From: Melampsora larici-populina 98AG31
Lineage: Eukaryota; Basidiomycota; Pucciniomycetes; Pucciniales; Melampsoraceae
Direction: 5' to 3'
NCBI RefSeq assembly: GCF_000204055.1
Contig: NW_006768808.1
Span: forward strand, 331,848-395,847
Length of the DNA stretch: 64,000 nucleotides
Shown here: in pieces, positions 48,906-59,884 of the stretch
How positions within the stretch are numbered: position 1 is the stretch's first letter
How the letters are laid out: each line of letters begins with the position of its first letter
Position numbers and translations under genes: made by a program
Notes under the pieces: model-generated
Database searches by the model: none
Seen by the model: only the letters and a program-made list of their open reading frames with translations
What the model was told of the DNA's origin: nothing

Positions 48906-50320
48906 TTCAAGAAAAAAAACAGTTGTCTTTTTTTTCTGATTGATGTTTTTATTCTTTTTTGTTTGTTTCCCCTTGAGATAATTGAAAATAAACTCTTTGG
49001 AAAACAAATGTTTTTTTGTAGAAACTTGACCGAAAAAGAAAGGAAAGAAACGTTGAAAGATTTTTTTTCTTTGATGATATGAAAAAAACATTGATTGAAA
49101 AGGAAGAGTTAAAGGAGTTGGAATTTTGGAATTTTGGAGTTAAGGAATTGTTGGAATGGTGGGATGGATGAATATGGTAGATAATGATGATCATGATGAT
49201 GGAAACAAAAAGTGATATATAATGAAACTCAAAAGTAAAGAAATCTTTTTGTGAAGATCTTTCAGGTTGGTGTGTGTGATATGTGTGTTTGAAGTTTCCT
49301 TTTTTTGTGTTTTTTTGTTTTTGTTTTTGTTTTCTTTTTCTTTTTCTTTTTCTTTTTCTTTTCTTTTTTTGTTTTTGATGTTACATACATGAAGATACAA
49401 TTTGTTTAGCATCTTTTTTTGGTTTGTGTTTTTTTCTTCTTCTTTATCTTTTTGCATTTGATATATTGAACTTTGTCTAGATACGTCGAGATTCATGAAC
49501 AGTGTGTGTATGTGTGATACGGTGGATGTTTGCGATTTTCCCCGTAAGTTTTTCCATTTTGTGATTAGGTTTATTGAATACAATGGAATGAAAGGATGGG
49601 AATTATAAGAAGGATGGATGGACTCAGTGGAAAATTGGAAGACATTTTGAAAGTTTTTTTGAAGTTATGAGATGTTTTTGAAATGTTGGAAATCTGTGAT
49701 TCTTCTCTTTCATTGGTCTTTCATGAGGAGAAGTTGAATGATTTGTGAGGAAAGTATTCTTACTTTGAACTTGTACTGGGTCCAGAAGTTTTAGGGTAGA
49801 TAAAGTTTGGTTAGGACTTCAGGACTTCAGGAGCCCATGGCCACAGTTGGCTTACTTGTTAACTTGTTTTTTTATTGATCAATTTGTTTTTATAGTCTGG
49901 AAATAAATTAGAAAGATTCACCCAGAGCTCATATATAGCAAGTGTTATGAAGCTCAGTTGAAGAATAATCCTTCAGGATCACAAATCACTCAACTTGTGA
50001 TATGCTTTTATTCCTTTGCATCCTGATCAGATTTTCAATTGATCAGATTTTTCCTTCTGGTGGTCAAAATTGACTTCCTGTTGGTCTGATCATCATCTTT
50101 ATAGGAATAGATATTCTGATCAGCTTGTGAATTCAGATCACATACTCAAGTCATACTGATCAAAGTGGAAGAACCCTTGCTTCTGGGACTTTTTTGTTTT
50201 TTTTTGTTTTTTTTTAAAGTGCTTTTGGCTTAATTGCATACAACACTAACTAAAACATGTAATTGACAAGAGACTAGTACACCTTAGAAATTCGGCCATC
50301 TAATCAAAAACTGGAAAACT
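48906..50320. other. Non-coding stretch with a pyrimidine microsatellite
   Basis: No gene. Holds a TTTTTC/TTTTTG microsatellite at about 49315-49375 and poly-T runs near 50190-50215. Confidence 0.5.
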
Positions 50321-50374
50321 CTAAACTCAACAAAGTCCCACGCTGCGTCTCGCGTGGGACTTTGTTGAGTTTAG
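50321..50374. repeat. Perfect 22-bp hairpin beside the Harbinger left end
   Basis: Arms 50321-50342 and 50353-50374 are exact reverse complements (starting CTAAACTCAACAAAGTCCCA), around a 10-nt loop. It sits 16 bp outside the element's left TIR. Confidence 0.9.
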
Positions 50375-50773
50375 AAAACTCGGTGACAATAGGGCGGTTC
50401 AAGTAGGCCGTTTACGACCCAAATTCTCAATTTAAGTTTTGAATGGTTCCTTAAAATTATACGTATGATTTTAAGCTCGCAAGCCAGCTCTAGAGCTGGC
50501 TCGCGGTTTTACAATCGAAGTTTAGGCCTTAAAAATTATATGGTGTTTGCCTACTCGCAGAAAAAAAGAGCCAAAAAAAAAAGGACCTGTTTTTTTTTTA
50601 ACTCTTGCTTTGTGCCTCGATGTTTTTTTTTTTTTTGCCAAGGTTTTTTTTTTTATCTTTTTTTATCGTCTGGTGCCTGGTTCAACGGTTATCAAACGTG
50701 GTAATCACTTTGGGAACCCGAGGTCTCCGGATTTGGTCACCAGGTATGGCCCAGGGTTGATGATATCCGATAT

Positions 50774-50873
50774 CACCGATATCGATATCACCTGGGTTCA
50801 TGCCCGCTCCCCGGAAAACCCTTCACCGATATCGATAACACCTGGGTTCATGCCCGCTCCCCGGAAAACCCTA
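50774..50873. repeat. 50-bp tandem duplication in the Harbinger leader
   Basis: Two copies (50774-50823 and 50824-50873) of a unit starting CACCGATATCGATA and holding CCCGCTCCCCGGAAAACCC. They differ at about one base. A second, 31-bp tandem pair starting TCCGGTTTCATCC lies at 51190-51251. Confidence 0.85.
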
Positions 50874-51391
50874 CATACCCTCTGGATATCAGATCACGGC
50901 ACGGACAAAGTTCTCCGCCGCTTGGAAAGAGTCCTTCGGTTTCTCATGTAAGCTACTCGACGCCTTTCCTTATATAAGCTATCATCTCTGTTCGTTTTTG
51001 TTGCTGTCACCTCTCGTCACCGTGATTGATTTCTTCTTTCACTTTCTTCACTCGAATTCTCAATCTCTGGTGTGGTAATTCATTTATCTTTTCCTGCTCG
51101 CCCGTTTGGGTTTACTCCTTTAACCCAATGACTGATTGGCCTACACATCCTTCTTGTTTTTCGATCTTATTCAGTTGAAATTTGCTAGCTCCGGTTTCAT
51201 CCTCTTTGAACGCACTTCGATCCGGTTTCATCCTCTTTGAACGCACTTCGAGTTACTTCAAGCATTTTCAAACATTCCGTTTCCCATCCAAGCACTAGAA
51301 ACGTATGTGATTACCCTGGTTCATGCCTATCTGCTCATATACTGATTATACATTGAATTTTCATTTGTGTTGGTTTGTAGCTCCTTCTGAG

Positions 51392-53080
51392 ATGCGTACT
51401 ACTTCGCCCAGATCTTCTCCCAAAAGATCTCAAAACAGCGCGCGTCGCCCTCGTCGAACCAAGGCCCAAATCGCTGCGGATCTCGCCTTGTCCGGCCATG
51501 TGGTTGGGTCCAAACCAAGTGCCGCCGCGGTCAAAAGATCACGAATCGCCGCGAAGAAACGTTCCGAGAGTGTTGCGACTTCGAGCAACCACAAGCGTGG
51601 AACCAGCGATAGCCCTCCATTTGATCTGATGGATTACAAGGCGATTGTCGCCTATCTTGCAAAACCAAACGTCCTCAACGCTCTATTTGGCGGTGGCAGT
51701 CAAACCAAGGTGACTGGTTTACCCATGAATCCGAAGACGATTTTGAACACTCTTGCCATCAAAATCAACAATAACTACAACGAGCGACATATCTCCACCG
51801 ATATGCACCTCACTGGCCGAACTCTTCTTTTACGCCTGCGCAGGTACAAAGCGAAGTACCAATCCGCCAAAACCTTCAGCTCCAAGACTGGTGCTGGCCT
51901 TGAGGCCAAACACCACTCACGAGGTATTCACACCATGGATGCGTTGTTGGAATCGATGTGCCCCTGTTACCCAGAAATGGACGCTCTGTTCCGTGATAAA
52001 GGGAACGTCAACCCGTTTGGAATTCTGGACTCGGGAATTGGCCATCAGGAACCCTCCGAAGACGAATCTGATTGCGGTTTTGATGACGAAGGCAAGAAGG
52101 AGAGTGATGGGGACATCACCAACGGGCATGACCGCTCCGGTCTTAGTTCTGGTGGGTTAATCTTGGTTTTCTTTCTTCATACCTTAATACCTTGTATATT
52201 GACCTATTTCTTTGATGAACACAATATTCCAGGCTTATTGGTGCCCAATGCCTTGTCAAGCCCCGCTCGCGAATCTGCCCCTGCTGAAAAAGCTGTCCTC
52301 GGGATTGAATCCAAGTCTCCATCGCCAGTGTCTCCTTTGATACGTCCCGGCAGCCCAGACCCTCTCAACGAGCACTATCGCAAATTCCTAAACAACGAAA
52401 GGACCGAATTCAGCTCTCTTCCTCCAACACCCAAAACTCGAAATGATCACATACAGGTTGCTGATGTCTCCAAAGACTTACCTCCTGCTCCCTCTGGCGT
52501 CAATCCCTCTGCCGTCAAGAAGAAGAGATCGAAGAAGGAAACTGCCAGGAAATACGCCCTCACTGCCGAGGAACGAGCAATGGACTCTAGCTCTGGCGAC
52601 GATGCGAGTCTTGCCAATACCGCCTCTGCTTCTGCGACCAAAGCGACTGGTTCACGTGCTTCCCGCGCACCTCTTTCTCGCCGAGGACTGGACCCACTCC
52701 CTTCGATTGACCCATCGAACGTCCATGTCAAGGATCACAAATTTGCACTTGCTTCAGCGATTCAAAAGGCCAACGATTCCAAAATGGAGGTCATCTCGAA
52801 AGCTCAAGAATGGTGACAACAATTTGATCAAGCTCGCATGCAAGTAGACGAAGCTCAAATTCAAGCTGAATTGGAAGATCGAAAATCAACCCTGAACTGG
52901 ACCAAGGAGCGATACTTTCTTGACCGTGAAGAGCAACGCGAGATGGAGTCTAAGCGCTTACTTCAAGAGGAGCGCAAGGAGCGCAAGGCGTTCTGTGAGC
53001 GATTAGTGTTAGAAGGTAAGACTCCTCAAGAGCTGGAGGCTTACCTTCGCCTGATGTATCCTGTTGAAGACAAAGCGTAA
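51392..53080 (+). pseudogene. Harbinger second protein (DNA-binding partner type), one TGA
   Basis: The gene starts at the ATG at 51392 and has an in-frame 81-bp intron (52152-52232, G-GTGGGT to CCAG) whose retention would insert a hydrophobic run. A TGA at 52814-52816 separates SKAQEW from QQFDQARMQVDEAQIQ, after which the frame runs to 53080. The N-terminus is basic (KRSQNSARRPRRTK), the centre holds a helical region (TGRTLLLRLRRYKAKYQSA) with acidic linker, and the C-terminus is a long coiled coil rich in Glu, Arg and Gln. Partner proteins in this superfamily usually carry a SANT/Myb-like domain; I see the basic and coiled parts but no clear SANT signature. The TGA may be recent. Confidence 0.7.
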
Positions 53081-53417
53081 GTCACTTCCGCATCACTCGC
53101 ATTGAACTTCAACTGATTGTGATTACTGATTACTCACGTGCTTGTTTTTCATAGATGATTCGATCTAGAAGACATATGATTTTACTTGTAGTTAAGCTAT
53201 CAAGGTGTTCTTCTCGCTGTTCGATCTGGTTCTTTTTTGTTTGCAGTGGTAGTTTCTTATCCATTTCTTTTAAACTCTATCAATAAGATAGTTTTCTATG
53301 CCATCTGAATTGTACGATCCCCTCTGTAACCTTCTCCGAGTGATGTTATTTGCTATCTCATCGCTTTATCAAGCAATTCGTTATGCCGTCTCATTTCCTC
53401 AAATCTCTATGTAGCCT

Positions 53418-53816
53418 TTGGCGAGTGATGTTATTCACGATATCATCTCTTTGTTAAACATGTATGCAAATTCATTCCTATGTATTTTTTTGTTCTTTCC
53501 CAGTTTGGCCAAGTCACACATGTTTAGTCTCACATGTCAAACATCTATATTTGAAGCTCCACTCGCATCTGTTACTTGGTGGAATAAAAGATTTGAATTT
53601 CACAATCTGCACGGCCAACTACCAAAGTCACACAGTACAAAATTTCATGACAAAGCGAGAAAGAAAGAGACAGAAATTCAAAAAGAAACCCAATCGGAAG
53701 GTACACATTTAAAAGTTAAAAATAATAATGTTGAAGAAATAAAAGTTGAAAATGATAACGTTGAAGAAAACAAAGAAACACTGGTCAAAACACAGATTAA
53801 AAAAAAGGAGATTTAA
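53418..53816 (+). other. Extra low-complexity frame inside Harbinger
   Basis: The last 60 codons are Lys/Glu/Asn-rich, with a repeated VKNNNVEE / VENDNVEE unit, and overlap the transposase stop. No domain and no splice support, so coding status is doubtful. The rest of 53081-53812 is non-coding. Confidence 0.25.
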
Positions 53817-55212
53817 GAGACGATTGGGAGGCCACCGCTCTGCCAGTTGTAGGCAACTGCGTGGTCTCGAACTTCCTCTCGTTTAGCCCGGCCTCGTTCC
53901 ATGACATCTAAGGCTGGAACTGCAATGCCACGTTGATGAACTCCAGCGTCTCCAGGCTCCCTCAAAATGATATCATAATCATTTTCATCCCACGCATTGC
54001 CCAAATCCGCAAGCATGTTATGTAAAATGATACAGCACCAAATCCATCGGAGAATGTGGTACATATCTTCGCGGCTGTTCAAGGCCAATCGTAAACCTTG
54101 AAGTGATGCCCAGCGTGATTTGAGAATACCAATACAATGCTCGTTGCGAACCCGAGCTTTTGCTACACACCAATTGAACTCTTTGTTCCTCTCGATTTCC
54201 GCTGCTTGTCCTTTGTATGAAGGGACTACCGTCTCGGAAGGGATGTAGGCTGAATCGGCTACGATGTATTCATCTAAAGTAAGGAAAACATTTGTGTTAG
54301 AAGATTTCTTGAAACTGTGAAACGCGGAAGCAAGCTATTACCTTTATCAAAGTATCTATCCGGATGATTGTTCAATTCACTCTTTGAGTACACAGTGCTG
54401 TCACAACATGACCCAGGCCAACCGGCGTAAGCGTAGGTGATCCTTCTGTTGCAGTCGCAGACAACCTGTACGTTGAGAGAATACCGATGCTTCATGTCGA
54501 AAAAGACTTCGCCGTCTCTACCAGGGCGCTGAAACAAAGGAATCGTGGTTCCGTCTACGAATCCAACACAGCCTGGAAAACCGTCTCTTGCAAGTACTTT
54601 CGAAATAGCTTTACGTCGGTTTGAACTGGGCCAAACAAGGTAGTGGGCGCCTACGTCCAAAATCGCCGAGATGACTCGCCTACTGCAATTGATCACAGAA
54701 CCCCTACCCACTTTGTAATTGCGGGCAAATCGGCCAACGGAAGCACCGTTGCCGTTGCTTCCTAGACGCTCAAGGGTTATCGCTAGTTGTTTCGCAACTG
54801 GCGGCTGGGGATTATTACTAGACAATACAAAGATAGGATGTGATTGAATCATCTCGAGTAGAGCTTGAAAGCCTTCCGGGGTGGTTCGCATGGCCTGCTT
54901 GAAGTCTGTCCGCCTGCTTCGCAGCATATCTCGCAGGTCGAAAGCTGTTGGAAGCGGGATGCGTATTCGCTCGTTAAGGTAACGCCTTGAGGTAACCTGC
55001 ACTAGCAGTTCTCCCCACTGCTGTTCTAAATCAAACATCTCATCGGTCAAGTTTGACATCATGGAATCGTTCCGGAAAATCATTTCGCCATCTGTTGGAT
55101 TGTCTGGATCAGGTTCTGTTCCGGGAATGCGGAAGTCTGAAGTCGTGTGGGCGAACAAATAGAGATTGGTGAGGCCACGTATGGCAGAAACTCGTTCGGA
55201 TACTCGAGGCAT
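53813..55212 (-). CDS. PIF/Harbinger DDE transposase, apparently intact
   Basis: Exons are 55212-54342 and 54273-53813, with a GTAATA/TTTAG intron, giving 443 residues without any internal stop. The N-terminal half includes an HTH-like region (VGRFARNYKVGRGSVINCSR). The DDE fold has GFPGCVGFVDGTTIPL (Asp220), YAYAGWPGSCCDSTVYS, IVADSAYIPSE (Asp297) and ARVRNEHCIGILKSRW (Glu335), then ILRWIWCCIILHNML as in DDE_Tnp_4 proteins. It cuts at the TIRs of its own element. Matching ends and full catalytic residues suggest a recently active element, though its partner gene carries a TGA. Confidence 0.93.
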
Positions 55213-55788
55213 GGTATGGAAAAAGATGAAAATATGGCCGCTGGGAAAGGATGGGGATGAGATGATGAATTCCGTATGGGATACGGTGCTATGGATGTTT
55301 GTTTTCCGATCATCTCATGCAACGAAAAAGGTGCAAATGATAAAAAAACAAGAAACAAGGACGTTGGGCTTGGGAAAAAAAATGCACTGGCTGTTGTACC
55401 TTCTTTTACAAGGCCATAAAAAGCGAATTTTAGACCGTTCACGCGACATCAAACACAAATTTTAATGATCTAGCTGCCCTAAAAAAAGAGATCGGGGCTC
55501 TCCGTCAGGTTGTTCGCAAAACTCAACTTGAACCGCCCTAATGAGAATGCAAGTTTTAAATTTGTGTACTTTTAGTTCATGATTCGACGATCATGAAGCA
55601 TTTGATTATCCGATCAGGGCAAGTGAAGGTTGGAAACCATCGATCACGGTCCCGGACTGCATTTTACATACCTCGGATTCGACCTATCACGCTGTATTTA
55701 AAGGGAAGGCATACATACATACGTCACTGGCACAGTCTTCTCCTTGCGAACCACAACACCATTCCAAGTTGAACAAAAGATCTTGAAG

Positions 55789-58700
55789 ATGTCAGGCACC
55801 AACTCACCATTTCAATTATCAGCTACTCTTGCTGGCCATTCTCAAGATGTTAAATCACTGAAATTTATCAAACCAAATACTCTTTATTCTTGTGCTCGTG
55901 ATACGACTGCTCGGATTTGGAGTCATACCAATTCGAATGATTGGTCCGATCAAACCGTTTTTCAAAACTCAAATCCAGGATTTCTTAACGCTGTATCGCA
56001 TGCTAAGATCGATGGTGAAGGTACGGTTTTTTTTCTTAAGAATCATTTCTCTTTTTTTACACAACTCATCTCTGATTTTGAGGTGATTCTCTTTAGAATT
56101 CGTCCTTACCGCTGGTCAAGACGCTTTGATACAGATTTGGCCAGCAAATCCAGCTCCTAATCAACCGTACGAGCCTCGATATGTACTTGCAGGTCATACA
56201 TCCAACGTATGCTGTTTGGATGTCACATATGGGACGACAGATGTTCCAGCCATCTATAGTGGAAGTTGGGATTGTACTGCGATAGTTTGGCGAAACAACG
56301 TACCTCTTTACACCTTAGAAGCTCACTCTGCAGCTGTATGGGCCATCATCGGTCTCGGTGATCAATTAGATAGTGTTTTGACTGGTGCAGCTGATAATTT
56401 AATCATGTTATGGAAACTCGGGAAATCAGTTCAAACTTTCAAAGGTCATACTCAAGCTGTACGTGCTCTTGTACGAATGCCAAACTCTTCGGATCACTTT
56501 GCATCAGCTGGAAATGATGCGACAGTACGGATTTGGAGTTTGGCGGGTGAGATGTTAAAAGTCTTGGATGGTCATGATTCGTTTATTTACTCTTTGGATG
56601 CCTTTCCAAGTGGGCAACTGATCTCATCTGGCGAAGATCGTACCGTTCGAATCTGGGATCCCACCACCGGTCAACTTTCTCAGACGGTCACGGTACCAGC
56701 TATTAGTGTATGGACGGTGTCAGTTTGTCGGGAAACAGGCGACTTTGCATGCGGCTCGTCTGATAGTATGATTAGAGTGTTTACTCGAGCGGCAGAGCGT
56801 CTGGCCGCTCCCGATGTGTTGACCGCCTTTGAAGACAGCGTCAAAGCCAGTTCGGTACCAGCGGCTACGATTGGGGATGTAAAGAAATCTGACTTACCTA
56901 GCGTTCAAGCTTTACTCGCACGACGCGGAAAGAAAGAGGGTGAGGTAGCGATGGCAAAGAATGAAACAAATGGAGCGGTAGAGGCCTATTCATGGGATGG
57001 AATGAAGGGTGATTGGACGATGGTCGGAACAGTAGTGGATGGGATTGGTTCTTCTAGGAAACAGCTCTATGAAGGAAAAGAATACGATTATGTATTTGAT
57101 GTGGATATCAAGGATGGTGTTCCTCCTCTCAAGCTTCCATTTAGTGTCTCGGGTGGGTAAGTTCTCTAATTCATGACTCGATTAACTTTTAGATCATCAA
57201 GACTGACTGAAAGCTGGTCTGGATCTTAGACAATCCCTATACGGTCGCACAGAAATGGTTGGCAAAACATGAATTACCGGATACCTATGTTGATCAAATC
57301 GTGGAATTCATCGACAAGAATACCTCTGGCGTCTCGATTGGTAGCACTACAGGTGGTGCTGACCCGTTTACTGGTGCTGGAAGCTACCGTCCAGGAAATG
57401 CACCGCCTAGTGCTACTGGAAATCTTGGAGCTGATCCATTCACAGGCGCTGGTAGTTATCGTCCTGGTCAGCCAGGGGAGTCTAATGGACAGAGCTCTGG
57501 TGTTGATCCATGGACTGGTGAGTGATTTATAGTTTCTTGTAAGATTTCGAATGTAGAAGATTAAACTTGGGCCTGTAACACAAAAGGCTCCTCGAATGCT
57601 GTTAGCAAGTCAACTCGCGCTGCGTTGTTACCACATGTAAGTGCAAGCATTCTAACGTTTCGGAAGCTTTCTGATCTTTCTTCACTAAACACGTAACTCT
57701 TGCCTGTTTACCAGAAAGGTTACTTGACCTTTCCGCCTGCGAATCTCAATTTTGATGCGGTCATGAAGAAAATTCGGCAATTCAGCTCAGAAATAGTAAG
57801 GTTTTTCTGCTCGAAAGGTAACATTAGGGTAGAATTGACTGTGTAGTTTTGTCTTGTGTCTTACAGACCGACGGTAATGGCCAGCTCTCAGAGACAGACT
57901 TGTCTGCATTACAAGGCTTAACTCAATTCTTAGCTAACCCATCTGGGACTGTACCAAATGAAGGTCTTTCTGTTCTTGAAAAGATGTCATCCTCGTGGCC
58001 CTTGGACAAACGATTTCCAGGTAGGTGTGGACAATGATTTTACGCACGACAAACTTGTGACATCCAATAACAACTTTTCGCAATTTTTTTTTGGTAGCTT
58101 TGGACCTTTTGAGGATTCTGGCAACAACATCACTGCCAAAGCAGATGATACCCATTCTGACGTCTTCACTCAACGAGCAACCGATAACTCCATCTATCGA
58201 ACTCAACATCACCATGGCTTTGAGAGCTCTGAACAATGGGTTGTCAATTTGTTCTTCGCGGACTGCAAGGGAAAAAGAGCTTAGTAAAGAAGACCTTGCT
58301 CAACAGATCATTCAATCAGTCTGGAAACGGGCTGAATCGTTTTCATTGACTACCAAGAATGCTAAAGTTGCCCTTGCAACTACATTGCTCAAGTGAGTTA
58401 GCTTTGAAAAATCTTGAAATTTTTGATAAGCTTATTAAATCTGCTTGTTTCGATAGTCTTTCGGTTATGCGTGTTGAGAAGTTATTAGATGAGGAAAGTG
58501 CTGTTTGTCTTGTAGAACCGGCTTGTGAGGTGAGTGAAATCGTATTCCATCCATATTCGCTAGCAATTCGAGTGTACTGATCTTGATCTTGAATGTCAGA
58601 TGATTTCAAATGAGACTGATGACGAAGTGATCTACCGCAGCTTGATTTCTATGGGGAATCTAGTAAGTTTTTCTTTCTGTCTTCATCTTCTTTAAGATCT

Positions 58701-58894
58701 TTTGACTTGAATCTTGTTAGATGGCTTATGATTACATGATGTTTTGATAAATGATTCAGTTATTTGCTAAATTACCATCTTCTCAAGTCAAGATGATTGA
58801 AGCTTGCCTAGGATCATCATCACTGAAAACTAAATCTGATCGTATTGTTCATGCGATTGAAGAGATCAAGGCGATCATAATAACTAATGCGTAA
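55789..58894 (+). CDS. DOA1: Ubiquitin-binding WD40-PFU-PUL protein (PLAA/Doa1)
   Basis: Ten exons: 55789-56020, 56097-57143, 57230-57517, 57587-57636, 57715-57795, 57867-58020, 58098-58392, 58457-58529, 58600-58662 and 58760-58894, about 805 residues. Seven WD40 repeats open the protein (LAGHSQDVKSLKFI, LAGHTSNVCCLDV, GSWDCTAIVW, FKGHTQAVRALV, SGEDRTVRIWDP). A PFU domain follows (YDYVFDVDIKDGVPPLKLPF, VAQKWLAKHELP), with two ADPFTGAGSYRPG repeats, then an armadillo-like PUL domain (FPALDLLRILATTSLP to the end). Doa1/Ufd3 binds ubiquitin and Cdc48/p97 and keeps free ubiquitin levels up. The exon 2-3 join is uncertain: the strong GTAAGT donor at 57157 gives the wrong frame, so I used GTGTCT at 57144. 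Confidence 0.92.
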
Positions 58895-59884
58895 ATATTA
58901 AATAAATATATAATCCAGAAGAAATGTTACTCTGGTGTGTTTTACTCTTGCGCGGTTAGATGTACATGATTTATATGTTCATGTTGGTTTGATACCATGA
59001 CCTGCACCCGTGTTGGCAGGATGATCATGATCAACTTTTAGGTCAACTTATTGAATGAGACGAAGATGAGTTTTGTTCAATGATGATGACCCCTGAGTGG
59101 AAAGGTGAAGCTTGTCATTGCTTGATCATAAACGTTTGGTACTGTATCGTATGTGTATATACAGCAAAGATGAAGGAACCGAACATAAACCTCCTTGATC
59201 ATCATCATCATCATCTTGATTGCTTTTGTGAAGGTGAAGATTGACATTTGAGCAAGTTTCACAGAATCTCGTCAAATATTTGTGTTGTGATATTATTTTT
59301 CTAGGTACAAGCCATTATAAATCAGAAAAGGACATAAGATTAAAGGCAAGATAATCTTCTCGTGGTCACACGGTTACTCAGTTTGAACTAGTAGTACTAG
59401 CATAGCCACATCTTTAGACTTTAACCATTTGGTTCATTCAACTCCTGCTTCTCAGTGCTTTCATATCATCCGATGTGAATTGGTGGATCGAATGATAACC
59501 TCCTCCGATCAGGTGCTTGCTTTGGTTAAGTTGATATTGAGAGCTTGAGCTTTAAGATATCAACAGATCTTGAAGTATCAGTTGATATAAATATATGTAC
59601 ATACAATTGTAGAAGATGAGATTGAGAACGCTTTGGTAAATCAATCGATCTGAATTCAAGTTTGAGCACGGTTATTCGGCTTTGATCTGAAAGCCGAAGC
59701 GAGTCTAATTGAAAATGCATCACAAATCACTTCTTCATGGTTTAAAAGGGCTTCACTCTTTCATCATCGTGATTAGCTTCTCAAATCAAATTATTAAATT
59801 CAATCAATCAATCTTCAGTTTATAAAGAATCAGGATTAAGAAGCAGAAGACAAAGAAAGACAATTTAAGTGAAATCACAAAAAG
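58895..59884. other. Intergenic stretch, FBP1 promoter side
   Basis: No gene. A TCATCATCATCATCATCT simple repeat near 59197. No motif that I would call a regulatory site. Confidence 0.5.

Larger units (their letters stand above)
50391..55539. mobile_element. PIF/Harbinger transposon (about 5.15 kb)
   Basis: The ends are AGGGCGGTTCAAGT at 50391 and its exact reverse complement ending at 55539. The trinucleotide AAT flanks both ends, the 3-bp duplication length of PIF/Harbinger. It encodes a DDE transposase on the minus strand and a second protein on the plus strand in convergent arrangement, the standard two-gene layout of this superfamily. The right end lies 250 bp upstream of the PLAA start codon. 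Confidence 0.92.

Noticed and set aside
49191..49583. 130-codon Lys/Asn-rich minus frame
   Set aside because: Product of an AT microsatellite.
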